Source: Kordia algicida (GTDB lineage Bacteria; Bacteroidota; Bacteroidia; Flavobacteriales; Flavobacteriaceae). From it: a DNA stretch of 64,000 nucleotides. The position numbers and the translations under genes are program-made. The notes below the pieces were generated by a model, which saw only the letters and a list, made by a program, of their open reading frames with translations, ran no database searches and was not told the DNA's origin. Every line of letters begins with the position of its first letter. The stretch's first letter is position 1. Location of the stretch: assembly GCF_051013375.1 (NCBI RefSeq), contig NZ_CP142125.1. One strand, written 5' to 3'. This document shows, piece after piece, positions 53,485-61,919 of this stretch.

Positions 53485-54729
53485 CTAAACGGCATTAGGA
53501 ACACTTTTTTTCTTTTTTTTGGGAGAAAGTTCAATGTCAACCTGATTTTTTAGAATATCATCAAATGTTTCACGCTTTCTGATTAAATGCGCTTCATTGT
53601 TGAACCATAACACTTCGGCAGGACGATAACGAGAATTGTAATTGCTTGCCATAGAAAAACAATAGGCACCTGCATTATTAAACTTCAAAATATCGCCTTC
53701 GCGGATTTCAGAAATTCTGCGATTGTTGCCAAACGTATCAGTTTCACAAATATAACCTACGACTGAATAATAGCGTTCGCGACCTGCTGGATTGGAAATA
53801 TTTTCAATATGATGATAGGAATTGTATAACATCGGACGAATCAAGTGATTGAATCCGCTGTCAATGCCAGCAAAAACAGTAGACGTCGTTTGTTTTACCA
53901 CATTTACCTCAGCAAGAAAATAACCAGCTTCACTTACCAGAAACTTTCCAGGTTCAAAATTTAAGGATAATTCTTTCCCGTAATTTTTACAGAATTCATT
54001 GAAACGTGCGCTGAGTTTTTCGCCTAATTCTTCAATATTTGTTTGAATATCATCTTTTTTATAAGGTACTTTAAATCCGCTTCCAAAGTCAATAAAATCT
54101 AGGTTTTTGAAGTTTGTAGCAGTTTTAAATAAAATTTCGGAAGCATACAAGAATACATCAATATCTAAAATGTCACTTCCTGTATGCATGTGAATTCCGT
54201 TAATGTGCATTCCTGTCAATTCTACAATACGCAACACATGCGGAATTTGATGAATGGAAATTCCAAACTTAGAATCTATATGTCCCACAGAAATATTGTG
54301 ATTTCCGCCAGCCATTACATGCGGATTGATACGAATACACACAGGAATTGTTGGATGTTTGCTTCCAAATTGTTCTAAAATAGATAAATTATCAATGTTG
54401 ATTTTTACACCTAATTGTGCTGCTTGTTCAATTTCTTGCAACGAAACACCGTTTGGTGTGTACATAATTTCGCTTGCGTCAAATCCTGCGGCAAGTCCTA
54501 ATTGTACTTCTTGAATGGAAACGGTGTCCAATCCTGCGCCAAGCGATTTCATCAACTTTAAAATACTCAAATTTGACAATGCTTTTACGGCATAGTGTAA
54601 TTTTAACTTAGGTACAGCTGCAAATGCTTTGGTTAAGCGTTCGTATTGCGAAGTTATTTTTGAGGCATCATATACATACGTTGGACTTCCAAACGTTTCT
54701 GCGATATGTAATAAATCAGATTCTTTCAT
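53485..54729 (-). CDS. lysA: Diaminopimelate decarboxylase
   Basis: Encodes 414 residues of alanine-racemase-like barrel: K49 in HYAVKALSN binds PLP; HTGSDILD; FGSGFKVPY; FEPGKFLVSEAG; CETDTFG with the catalytic Cys. Final step of lysine synthesis from meso-diaminopimelate in the cytosol. Length is normal. Confidence 0.92.
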   Translation of the reverse strand: MKESDLLHIAETFGSPTYVYDASKITSQYERLTKAFAAVPKLKLHYAVKALSNLSILKLMKSLGAGLDTVSIQEVQLGLAAGFDASEIMYTPNGVSLQEIEQAAQLGVKINIDNLSILEQFGSKHPTIPVCIRINPHVMAGGNHNISVGHIDSKFGISIHQIPHVLRIVELTGMHINGIHMHTGSDILDIDVFLYASEILFKTATNFKNLDFIDFGSGFKVPYKKDDIQTNIEELGEKLSARFNEFCKNYGKELSLNFEPGKFLVSEAGYFLAEVNVVKQTTSTVFAGIDSGFNHLIRPMLYNSYHHIENISNPAGRERYYSVVGYICETDTFGNNRRISEIREGDILKFNNAGAYCFSMASNYNSRYRPAEVLWFNNEAHLIRKRETFDDILKNQVDIELSPKKKKKSVPNAV

Positions 54730-54951
54730 GGTACTTTTTTAACGGTTCAAAACTATAATAATTTCAAATTACAATAAAGAAAATGATTTAAAAAATATAA
54801 AAATAACACAAAAAGTTAAATTTATAACAATTTATAGTTTTTAATAAATGACCAATGCTGAAAAATGATCGGGATTTATAAAAGTGTTACATACAATACT
54901 AGAATTTGAGGATGAGAAGTGATATCTTCATATAAATAAATATATATAATT

Positions 54952-55137
54952 ATGAAAAAAAGAAATCTAGCTTCCTTAGCTTTAAACAAGACAAAAATTA
55001 GTGAACTACAGTCAAAAAACGGTGGAAAAAACGGTGAAAGTACCAATTGTCCGACGGCGAGTGGTTGTAGTTGTGAAACGTGTAGACTTGGTTGCCAAGT
55101 GACGCTTCAACCAAATTCCGATGATTGTACACGTTAA
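54952..55137 (+). CDS. Class I lanthipeptide-like precursor peptide
   Basis: Encodes 61 residues: leader MKKRNLASLALNKTKISELQ, GG at 24-25, core with Cys/Thr/Ser-rich NCPTASGCSCETCRLGC. Fits the Bacteroidota lanthipeptide precursor family. No modification enzyme is adjacent. Confidence 0.75.
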   Translation: MKKRNLASLALNKTKISELQSKNGGKNGESTNCPTASGCSCETCRLGCQVTLQPNSDDCTR

Positions 55138-55163
55138 TCACAACAAGCATGAATTAAAATTGA

Positions 55164-55191
55164 AAAACGAGCAATAATGTTCGTTTTTTTA
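55164..55191 (+). terminator. Terminator of the first lanthipeptide-like gene
   Basis: Stem AAAAACGA / TTCGTTTTT with an 8-9-base loop, T-run follows. Confidence 0.7.
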
Positions 55192-55272
55192 CATCATAAT
55201 TTATACGGAGAAACCGTAAAGTTGAACAACTTTAATTAATTAAATTGTAGCTTTAACTTAAAATTTAAAATT

Positions 55273-55464
55273 ATGAAAAAGCATCAATTAAAGAGTTTGT
55301 TATTAAACAAAAAAGCAATTTCAAATCTTAACAAATTGGATACTTTAAAAGGTGGAACAGGGAGTTTTACTATGGATACAAGTTTTGATCCTTGTAGTGA
55401 ATATTTGCCTTCTAGTTATGACTTTTTACTATGTGAAGCAGCTTGTGCCGATCATCAGCCATAA
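55273..55464 (+). CDS. Class I lanthipeptide-like precursor peptide
   Basis: Encodes 63 residues: leader MKKHQLKSLLLNKKAISNLN, GG at 27-28, core with three Cys and several Thr/Ser (GSFTMDTSFDPCSEY, LLCEAACADHQP). The leader matches the upstream peptide, the core does not, as usual for precursor families. Confidence 0.75.
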   Translation: MKKHQLKSLLLNKKAISNLNKLDTLKGGTGSFTMDTSFDPCSEYLPSSYDFLLCEAACADHQP

Positions 55465-55487
55465 ATCAATTTAAACAATTAGAATAC

Positions 55488-55533
55488 AAAGAAGCTGTCT
55501 GAAAAATTAGTTTTTAGACAGCTTCTTTTTTTT
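55488..55533 (+). terminator. Terminator of the second lanthipeptide-like gene
   Basis: Stem GAAGCTGTCT / AGACAGCTTC with a 15-base loop and an eight-T run. Confidence 0.9.
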
Positions 55534-55580
55534 AATCGATCAAAAACCAAAATTAATTGGGTTTAGTGCGATCGATTTTT

Positions 55581-55588
55581 TACATTTG
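55581..55588 (+). promoter_or_regulatory. Bacteroidota promoter of sucC
   Basis: TACATTTG matches TAnnTTTG 24 bases before the ATG at 55,613; a TTGG about 21 bases upstream could serve as -33. Confidence 0.55.
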
Positions 55589-55612
55589 TGGCACTATAAA
55601 AAATTTCGTAAA

Positions 55613-56807
55613 ATGAACTTACACGAATACCAAGGAAAAGAAATATTAGCAAGTTTTGGCGTACGCGTACAAAGAGGAAAAGTAGCTTCTACACCTGCGG
55701 AAGCTGTTGAAGTTGCAAAGCAATTGACAGAAGAAACAGGAACAGGATGGCATGTGATTAAAGCACAAGTTCATGCTGGTGGACGTGGAAAAGGTGGCGG
55801 AGTAAAGCTTGCCAAAAATCTTCAAGAAGTAGAAGACATCGCCGGACAAATCATTGGAATGGATTTGGTAACACCGCAAACTTCTGCAGAAGGAAAGCGT
55901 GTACACCAAGTATTAATCGCGGAAGATGTATACTATCCTGGTGATAGCGAACCAAACGAATTTTATATGTCTGTATTGTTAAATAGAGCTACAGGACGCA
56001 ACATGATTATGTATTCTACAGAAGGTGGAATGGATATTGAAACGGTTGCTGAAGAAACGCCACATTTAATTTTTACAGAAGAAGTTGATCCTGCACAAGG
56101 ATTATTGCCTTTCCAAGCTAGAAAAGTTGCTTTCAACTTAGGATTAAGCGGAACAGCATTTAAAGAAATGACACGTTTTGTTTCTTCATTATACAAAGCA
56201 TATGTTGCTTCTGATTCTTCATTATTTGAAATCAATCCTGTATTGAAAACATCTGATGATAAAATCATGGCAGTAGATGCAAAAGTAACGTTGGACGAAA
56301 ATGCATTATTCCGTCACAAAGATTATGCAGCAATGCGCGATTTACGTGAGGAAAACCCAATTGAAGTTGAAGCGAAAGAAGTAGGACTTAACTATGTTGA
56401 CCTTGACGGAAACGTAGGTTGTATGGTAAATGGTGCTGGATTGGCAATGGCAACAATGGATTTGATTAAAATGGCTGGTGGAGAACCTGCTAACTTCCTT
56501 GACGTTGGTGGAAACTGCCGATGCAAAACGTGTAGAAGAAGCATTTAGAATCATCTTAAAAGACGAAAATGTAAAAGCAATCTTAATTAATATCTTCGGT
56601 GGAATCGTTCGTTGTGATCGTGTTGCACAAGGTGTTGTTGATGCATATAAAAACATGGGAGACGCAATTAAAGTGCCAATCATCGTTCGTTTACAAGGAA
56701 CTAACGCAGACATCGCAAAGGAATTGATTGACAATTCAGGATTGGCTGTAGAATCTGCCGTAGAATTCCAAGAAGCTGCTGATAAAGTACAAGCGGTTTT
56801 AGCATAA
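55613..56807 (+). pseudogene. sucC: Succinyl-CoA synthetase beta subunit, frame broken by one extra base
   Basis: MNLHEYQGKEIL start, ATP-grasp domain (KAQVHAGGRGKGGGVKLA), FEINPV, and the C-terminal CoA-ligase part with INIFGGIVRCDRVA. At 56,512-56,514 AAA replaces AA (GGTGGAAACTGCC); removing one A restores FLDVGGTADAKRVEEAF and the frame to 56,807. It makes succinyl-CoA to succinate with ADP phosphorylation in the TCA cycle; sucD is not adjacent. A central metabolic gene is unlikely to be truly broken. Confidence 0.92.
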
Positions 56808-56850
56808 CACTTCGTAAGTTATATACACTTATTCAATTTATATTTAAAAA

Positions 56851-56909
56851 AAAGTCTCTCTGTTGATGACTTTAAGAATAGCTTGAGTTTTTACTCAAGC
56901 TATTTTTTT
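56851..56909 (+). terminator. Terminator of sucC
   Basis: The main stem AATAGCTTGAGT / ACTCAAGCTATT (56,877-56,904) with a short T loop and a T-run; a weaker AAAGTC / GACTTT hairpin precedes it. Confidence 0.85.
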
Positions 56910-57393
56910 GTTTTACACTCAAAATGGCTTTTACGACAATCATGCTAGAAGCAATTTGAAAAGTAGCATACACAAGTATTATTTTAAGAAATTAGATTTG
57001 TAATGAACTATGACTTGTAACAATTTCAAAATATCGATTCAGTATTAAATTTTTCCTTATGCAAAAGCTAAATTTCAACTTTTTTTGATGCTGCAATTCC
57101 AAGAAAGAAACCATTTTTTATTGTTAATAACTCAAAATATAATCTCAAAAAACACGTAATATCAAAAATCTAAAAACGTGATTAAATGGTCATAAAAAAG
57201 AGTTTTATGGGTTGCAAATCAATTTATTAAGTCGCTCAATATTTACACGTAATTTATAAATTACGTGCACAACTTCTTTTATAGTATACTGAGTTTACAT
57301 AAGTTTACGCAGGTTTTTTAGGTTATTTATTCTTCACTAAAAATTTAGACTTAGGTAATAAGGATGTAAATAGAAGAATATATTTCTTATGCG

Positions 57394-57424
57394 AAAAGGA
57401 GTGTTGGGGGACACTCCTTTTTTT
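57394..57424 (+). terminator. Hairpin GGAGTGTT type, copy 1
   Basis: AAAAGGAGTGTT, loop GGGGG, ACACTCCTTTT, T-run. A perfect terminator with no gene upstream; probably ends a small RNA or decayed gene. Confidence 0.7.
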
Positions 57425-57560
57425 GTTTTATAGATGAAAAGATTACGCTTATTAACTATTTCTTACGCTTATACATTATTACAGGATTTTTGTCATCACA
57501 ATTACTACATTAGACCAAGTTTCAATGAGTATTTTATTGAGGTTTATTATTCTACAAATA

Positions 57561-57588
57561 GAAAGGAGTGTTGGGGAACACTCCTTTC
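57561..57588 (+). terminator. Hairpin GGAGTGTT type, copy 2
   Basis: GAAAGGAGTGTT, loop GGGG, AACACTCCTTTC, then CGCTTTTG. Same stem as the hairpin 167 bases upstream with a one-base loop change. Confidence 0.65.
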
Positions 57589-57756
57589 GCTTTTGTAATC
57601 ATTTGTTTTTTGTCTGATTGTAAAATGTAACTATTTGATTTTCTGAGAGAAAAGTTTTTTAGTTTATCGCTCAAATATTGTCATTCATCTACACTCTAAT
57701 GCTTACTGATCGACTTTTATCTTTTTGATTCTTAGTAGAATAGTATATTTGAATAA

Positions 57757-57841
57757 ATATTTAGTATTACGATAATTACAATCTGGTAAATTGTAAAAGA
57801 AATAAAAGAACTTTTAATGCCTCGAAAGTTCTTTTTTTTTG
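57757..57841 (+). ncRNA. Candidate small RNA, unit 1 of a tandem family
   Basis: A TATATTTG box at 57,744 precedes TTAGTATTACGATAATTAC, a small ACAAT / ATTGT hairpin, then terminator stem AAGAACTTT / AAAGTTCTT with nine T. Same order as the next two units, though the terminator sequence differs. Start and end are estimates. Confidence 0.5.
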
Positions 57842-57980
57842 TTTTAATAGTTTTTTTAAAAAATAAGTCTGTCCTTTTTTTATTAGTTCGTCGTTGAATA
57901 ATGACCATTTATCTATAGATATGATGTTTTTCATCGACAACATAAAGCGTAAACAAAATTAGTATGTTATATTTATACTA

Positions 57981-58060
57981 TTAATATTTAGTATTTATAG
58001 TGTTAACAATCTGATAAATTGTTTTAAAGATAAAAAAAGAATCCTTTGCCCTGAGGATTC
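57981..58060 (+). ncRNA. Candidate small RNA, unit 2 of a tandem family
   Basis: TATATTTA at 57,968, TTAGTATTTATAGTG, hairpin AACAAT-CTGATAA-ATTGTT, and terminator AAAGAATCCT / AGGATTCTTT plus T-run. Its last 80 bases are nearly the same as unit 3. Confidence 0.55.
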
Positions 58061-58210
58061 TTTTTTTATTTAGAGAATTTCCAAAAAATAATCTTTCCTT
58101 CCAAAAAAAAGTGAATTTTGTCGATTAAAACTTACTGTTCATCTATATTGTGGGTGTAACTAACCGATTTTGTAATGTACCAGAATTTTGTACGACTATA
58201 TTTGTATCTT

Positions 58211-58296
58211 AATAATTAGTATTACGGTATTGACAATCTGATAAATTGTTTTAAAAATAAAAAGAGAATCCTTTGCCCTAAGGATTCTCTTTTTAT
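58211..58296 (+). ncRNA. Candidate small RNA, unit 3 of a tandem family
   Basis: TATATTTG at 58,198, TTAGTATTACGGTATTG, hairpin ACAAT-CTGATAA-ATTGT, terminator AAGAGAATCCT / AGGATTCTCTT with compensating base changes relative to unit 2 (GAGAATCC / GGATTCTC versus AAGAATCC / GGATTCTT). The paired changes argue for selection on the fold. Confidence 0.6.
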
Positions 58297-58400
58297 TTAG
58301 AGTGTTTTTTAGAAGCACTTAATAGCTAGTGAAGCTACAGAGAAAACTTCCGTAAATAGCGTGTAACATGTATGATGTATACTTTAAATTTGTACAGAAC

Positions 58401-58907
58401 TTACGCCATTTCAGTTCTAGTAATTGTATCTACAAGTTTTAAAATTGTCGGCATCCGATGTGCTCCATGTAATAATTTCACTTTTTCTAGTACAGTTTCT
58501 TTGTCAATTCCGATACAGGAAACATACAAAGGACTTTCACTCGAACCACGTTTGATAGGAGTGGCAAACTTTTCTGTATGAATGAATGATTTTTTAGCAA
58601 TTCCGATAATCGGGATTTTTTTATCTAAGGCTTCCCATAAATAACCGCCCAAACCATATTTTCCGTCGTTATGAACGTACACATGCCCGTCAATAATGAT
58701 TGCAGTTACCTCATTGAGATTAACTTGTTCTAGTACTTTTAAAATACATGGCAATTCGCGCTTGTAAAATTCACCTGGAACATACGGTTTCACATCTTCA
58801 ATTTTTGCGGTGTAAATAGTTTCAGAAGTTTCGTCTGCCCAATTAAATGCAACACAAACTGCTTTCGCATAAGTTTCTTTGTAGTGAATGTCAATAGCTA
58901 AAATCAT
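58401..58907 (-). CDS. nfi: Endonuclease V
   Basis: Encodes 168 residues: AIDIHYKE (metal Asp), KPYVPGEFYKRELPCIL, IIDGHVYVHNDGKYGLGGYL and GIAKKSF, the endonuclease V pattern. It nicks DNA near deaminated bases (inosine) for repair. At 168 residues it is shorter than E. coli Nfi (about 220) at the N-terminus, typical of a Bacteroidota short form. Confidence 0.85.
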   Translation of the reverse strand: MILAIDIHYKETYAKAVCVAFNWADETSETIYTAKIEDVKPYVPGEFYKRELPCILKVLEQVNLNEVTAIIIDGHVYVHNDGKYGLGGYLWEALDKKIPIIGIAKKSFIHTEKFATPIKRGSSESPLYVSCIGIDKETVLEKVKLLHGAHRMPTILKLVDTITRTEMA

Positions 58908-58931
58908 GTAAAAAAGCTAAAAAATTAGTTG

Positions 58932-60257
58932 TTATTTTCTCGGATAGCGCAGGTCTTGTGCTTTAATTTCGTAATCAAAAGCTTTTTGACCATCAGAGTC
59001 GTAAATGGTAAGTACCAATATACGTTCTCTACGTTTTCCGGTTACTTCCATAATTCCGAAATTACGGTTGTAAAATGTTTTGCCTTTTACTTGCAGCGTG
59101 TTGCCTTCATCTCTTGCAGAATGCGTTCCCGCGGTAAGCGGAGAACAGGTGATATCTATCAAAGGATATGCGTCTGTACGTTCTAGTCTTGAAATTTCTG
59201 TGTGATGTCTGTCGCCACTAATAAAAAGAACACCTTCTATTTTGGAGTCGTGCAAGCGTTGTAACAATTCAGCACGTTCGGTAGGATATGTTGCGTAGTT
59301 TTCAAATTTTGCAACATCGCTAATGACTTGTCCGCCATTAATGATTACTTTAAAAGTTGCTCTGCTGTTGGTTAAGGCATCAATCAACCAATCTAATTGT
59401 TGTTTTCCAAGATACGCTTTGTCTTTGTTCGGATCTCTGTTTGGTGCTCTGTGATAGCGATCGTCCAACATAAAGAATTCTACATCATTCCAAGCAAAAT
59501 GTTGTGTTACGCCACCATTTCCAGCGGCATTCGTATTTAGGTTTCCCCAATAATCGTTAAAGGTTTGTTCGGTAAGTTTTTTGTTTACATAACTGCGATC
59601 GGCATCATTTGGACCAAAATCATGATCGTCCCAAGTTGCATAATGATGCACACTACCTAGTAAAGCTTGCAATTCTTTTGTGGCGCGTGTATGTCTGTAT
59701 CGGTGACGAATTCCTGTCTCGGTCATAAAATCGGGCGTTCGTAAGTACATATTATCGCCAACCCACAACATTAAATCTGGATTTTTTTCGAGAATTGAGT
59801 TAAAAATCTGGTACTTTCCACCATACGGTTTTGGTCTGTCGTCTTTTGTTTCGTTGATAAAACTACACGAACCTATAGCGATTTTAAAATCAGGTGGATT
59901 CGTTCGGAATTGCCACAACGTTTGTGTTTGAAATGCTAGTTTATAGTCGCGCGGAACATAGGTGTCGTTAATGTATAATTTGTACGTATACGTTTTTCCG
60001 TAATCGACTTCATTAGGCGTAAGTTTTGCTATAAAATCGCCCGCTTCTGTAGTTGCAACCGTTTTTGTGAATTTTTCTGTTTCACCAGCAGCAAAATATC
60101 CTATTTTTACCTCAGCAGCTTCAGTAGTTTGTACCCAAATGAGTGCTTCTCTAAAATCTGAATATCCAACCATAGGTCCAGATTGTAGTAAGTTTTCTTG
60201 TGCAACACTCGTTAGTGTAATAAATAAACATAAAAGCGTAATCAAATTCTTTTTCAT
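58932..60257 (-). CDS. PhoD-type alkaline phosphatase
   Basis: Encodes 441 residues: signal peptide to SVAQ, an N-terminal Ig-like domain, then the PhoD metal site GSCSFINETK, WVGDNMY, WDDHDFGPNDAD, GDRHHTE. Periplasmic phosphodiester/monoester hydrolysis for phosphate supply. No Pho box was identified. Confidence 0.88.
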   Translation of the reverse strand: MKKNLITLLCLFITLTSVAQENLLQSGPMVGYSDFREALIWVQTTEAAEVKIGYFAAGETEKFTKTVATTEAGDFIAKLTPNEVDYGKTYTYKLYINDTYVPRDYKLAFQTQTLWQFRTNPPDFKIAIGSCSFINETKDDRPKPYGGKYQIFNSILEKNPDLMLWVGDNMYLRTPDFMTETGIRHRYRHTRATKELQALLGSVHHYATWDDHDFGPNDADRSYVNKKLTEQTFNDYWGNLNTNAAGNGGVTQHFAWNDVEFFMLDDRYHRAPNRDPNKDKAYLGKQQLDWLIDALTNSRATFKVIINGGQVISDVAKFENYATYPTERAELLQRLHDSKIEGVLFISGDRHHTEISRLERTDAYPLIDITCSPLTAGTHSARDEGNTLQVKGKTFYNRNFGIMEVTGKRRERILVLTIYDSDGQKAFDYEIKAQDLRYPRK

Positions 60258-60401
60258 GTATCTTAATCTTTAATTGACTGTAAATTTCTGTATAAAATTA
60301 TACAACTATATTAAATTCAGGTTACGAATTCAGATAATTAATTTCATAAATTGCACATATTCTTTAGCAATCAGTTACTTAACATATATCAACGTTGAAA
60401 A

Positions 60402-60878
60402 ATGGCTTCACCCTTAGTATTTTATAAAGATCCAAAACGAAAATCAAGAGAATTATTTAAGGTAGTTATCATTTTGACTTTGTGTGTTTTAACTTGGTTT
60501 TTGCTACCTTCAACCTTTGTTTATTTATTTTTTGGATTTCTTTTTTTAGTAGGAAGTTATTTGTTGTTTTCTCTTTTGAGGAATAAACCTACGGTAATTA
60601 TAAATCAAGATGGAATAAAAAATAATACGAATGCTATGGGCATAGTTTCTTGGCAGCTTATCAAAGGATTTGAAATAAAAAAAGGTATAAATTTTGTTGC
60701 TTTAGTCATTATGTTACAAGATCAAGAAGCATTTTTTAAAGATAAAAATAGTTTGGTAAAAGGATTGATGAAATCTAACATCCAACGTTTTGGAAGTCCT
60801 GTTGTTATTGCAGAAACAGAATTTAATGTGTCTTTGCCAGAAGTAATACAAATGATTGAAACCTACCGAAACCAATGA
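60402..60878 (+). CDS. STM3941-like membrane protein
   Basis: Encodes 158 residues: two membrane segments (about 19-36 and 41-59) then a PH-like beta domain (IINQDGIKNN, GIVSWQLIKGFEI). Resembles the STM3941 family; function unknown. It overlaps the next gene by 4 bases (ATGA). Confidence 0.7.
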   Translation: MASPLVFYKDPKRKSRELFKVVIILTLCVLTWFLLPSTFVYLFFGFLFLVGSYLLFSLLRNKPTVIINQDGIKNNTNAMGIVSWQLIKGFEIKKGINFVALVIMLQDQEAFFKDKNSLVKGLMKSNIQRFGSPVVIAETEFNVSLPEVIQMIETYRNQ

Positions 60879-61660
60879 AAAAGTTGATGCAACTCATATT
60901 TTTAGTAAGTAGTTTTTATGCAACGGCTTGTTCTTGCGATCCGCCAAGTATTACAGAAAAATATGTACAATCGGATTTTGTAGCAAACGTAACTATTGTT
61001 AAAATTTATCCTAACGAAAAAAATAAAGAGTTATACAGAGCAGATATTAAAATCAATAAGCTTTACAAAGGCGATCAATTAAAATCTATATATGTTGCAG
61101 GAAATAATGGAGGCATCGGATCGTCTTGTAGTATTTTTATTCCTGCCAAAACCAAATTAATTGCGTATGCACGTAAAAATGCGGATGGAAAGTATACTAT
61201 TGGTATGTGTTCTGGATTGCTTTATATAGATTATTCGGGGAGTTATCGGAAGAAAACACGCAAAAATGCACGTCAGATGAAAAATCAACGTCGTGAACTT
61301 ACTATTTTAGAGCTTTTCAAAAAGAAAAATATTCAGTATACAAGCAAAATTCAATTTAGAGAAAAAGCGGTATTGCATAAAAAGTTAGCTCAGTTTAAAG
61401 GACTAAGTCTTAAAAAATCATATGCTTTTTTTGAGTTGACTTTTACTGAGCATCTAGCTGTGAAAGATGTAAAATTAATTGCAGGTTTTGACGATCCAAT
61501 AGACAACCAATTGATTGACATTTTAAAAGAAGGTTCGTGGAGCAGTTTTTCGAATGGAGTGAAAGATAAAGTTCCCGAAAATAGTACGTTGCTTTTTGGG
61601 ATTTACTATTATGAAGCTGAAAATGAGTATGCTAGCTTTCTCAGTCGTTTTTATCATTAA
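60875..61660 (+). CDS. Secreted NTR/TIMP-like domain protein
   Basis: Encodes 261 residues: signal peptide ending at the cysteines ACSCDPP, then an OB-like netrin/TIMP domain (FVANVTIVKIY, YRADIKINKLYKGD, CSIFIPAKTKLIAYA, CSG). A C-terminal half of unknown fold follows. TIMP-like folds inhibit metalloproteases in animals; here the role is unknown. Confidence 0.65.
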   Translation: MKKLMQLIFLVSSFYATACSCDPPSITEKYVQSDFVANVTIVKIYPNEKNKELYRADIKINKLYKGDQLKSIYVAGNNGGIGSSCSIFIPAKTKLIAYARKNADGKYTIGMCSGLLYIDYSGSYRKKTRKNARQMKNQRRELTILELFKKKNIQYTSKIQFREKAVLHKKLAQFKGLSLKKSYAFFELTFTEHLAVKDVKLIAGFDDPIDNQLIDILKEGSWSSFSNGVKDKVPENSTLLFGIYYYEAENEYASFLSRFYH

Positions 61661-61688
61661 TTCTTCAAAAACGGCAAAAAATATCATT

Positions 61689-61727
61689 AAAAAAGCAAAG
61701 CGGAAGACGTCACCCTTGCCGCTTTGC
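61689..61727 (-). terminator. Terminator of the ABC exporter gene
   Basis: On the minus strand GCAAAGCGG / CCGCTTTGC with a 15-base loop is followed by TTTTTT. It lies about 190 bases beyond the exporter stop. The intervening bases hold no supported gene. Confidence 0.65.
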
Positions 61728-61919
61728 CAGCCTAAAAATAATGCAATTAGGTTTCCCTTAAACCTAAAAAAGAGTACAACACATGCTGCTTGCTTAGCAT
61801 TCCCAGTAAACTAAGCGTGAAAATTAAAAACTTAATGAAAAAAATAATGCATCATGTGTTGATCTCTCATCCCCATTTTGGATTTTTGTGTGTACTAACT
61901 ACTAACAACTTTTTCTTTT

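Larger units (their letters stand above)
56910..58400. other. 1.5-kb gene-free region with five hairpin units
   Basis: No protein gene can be supported. It holds two related hairpins (57,394 and 57,561) and three promoter-hairpin units (57,744, 57,968 and 58,198), listed separately. The rest is AT-rich without clear signals. Confidence 0.6.

Noticed and set aside
57000..58400. Possible CRISPR array
   Set aside because: Repeated units are not 24-48-base direct repeats with regular spacers; the repeats carry promoter-like boxes and terminators.
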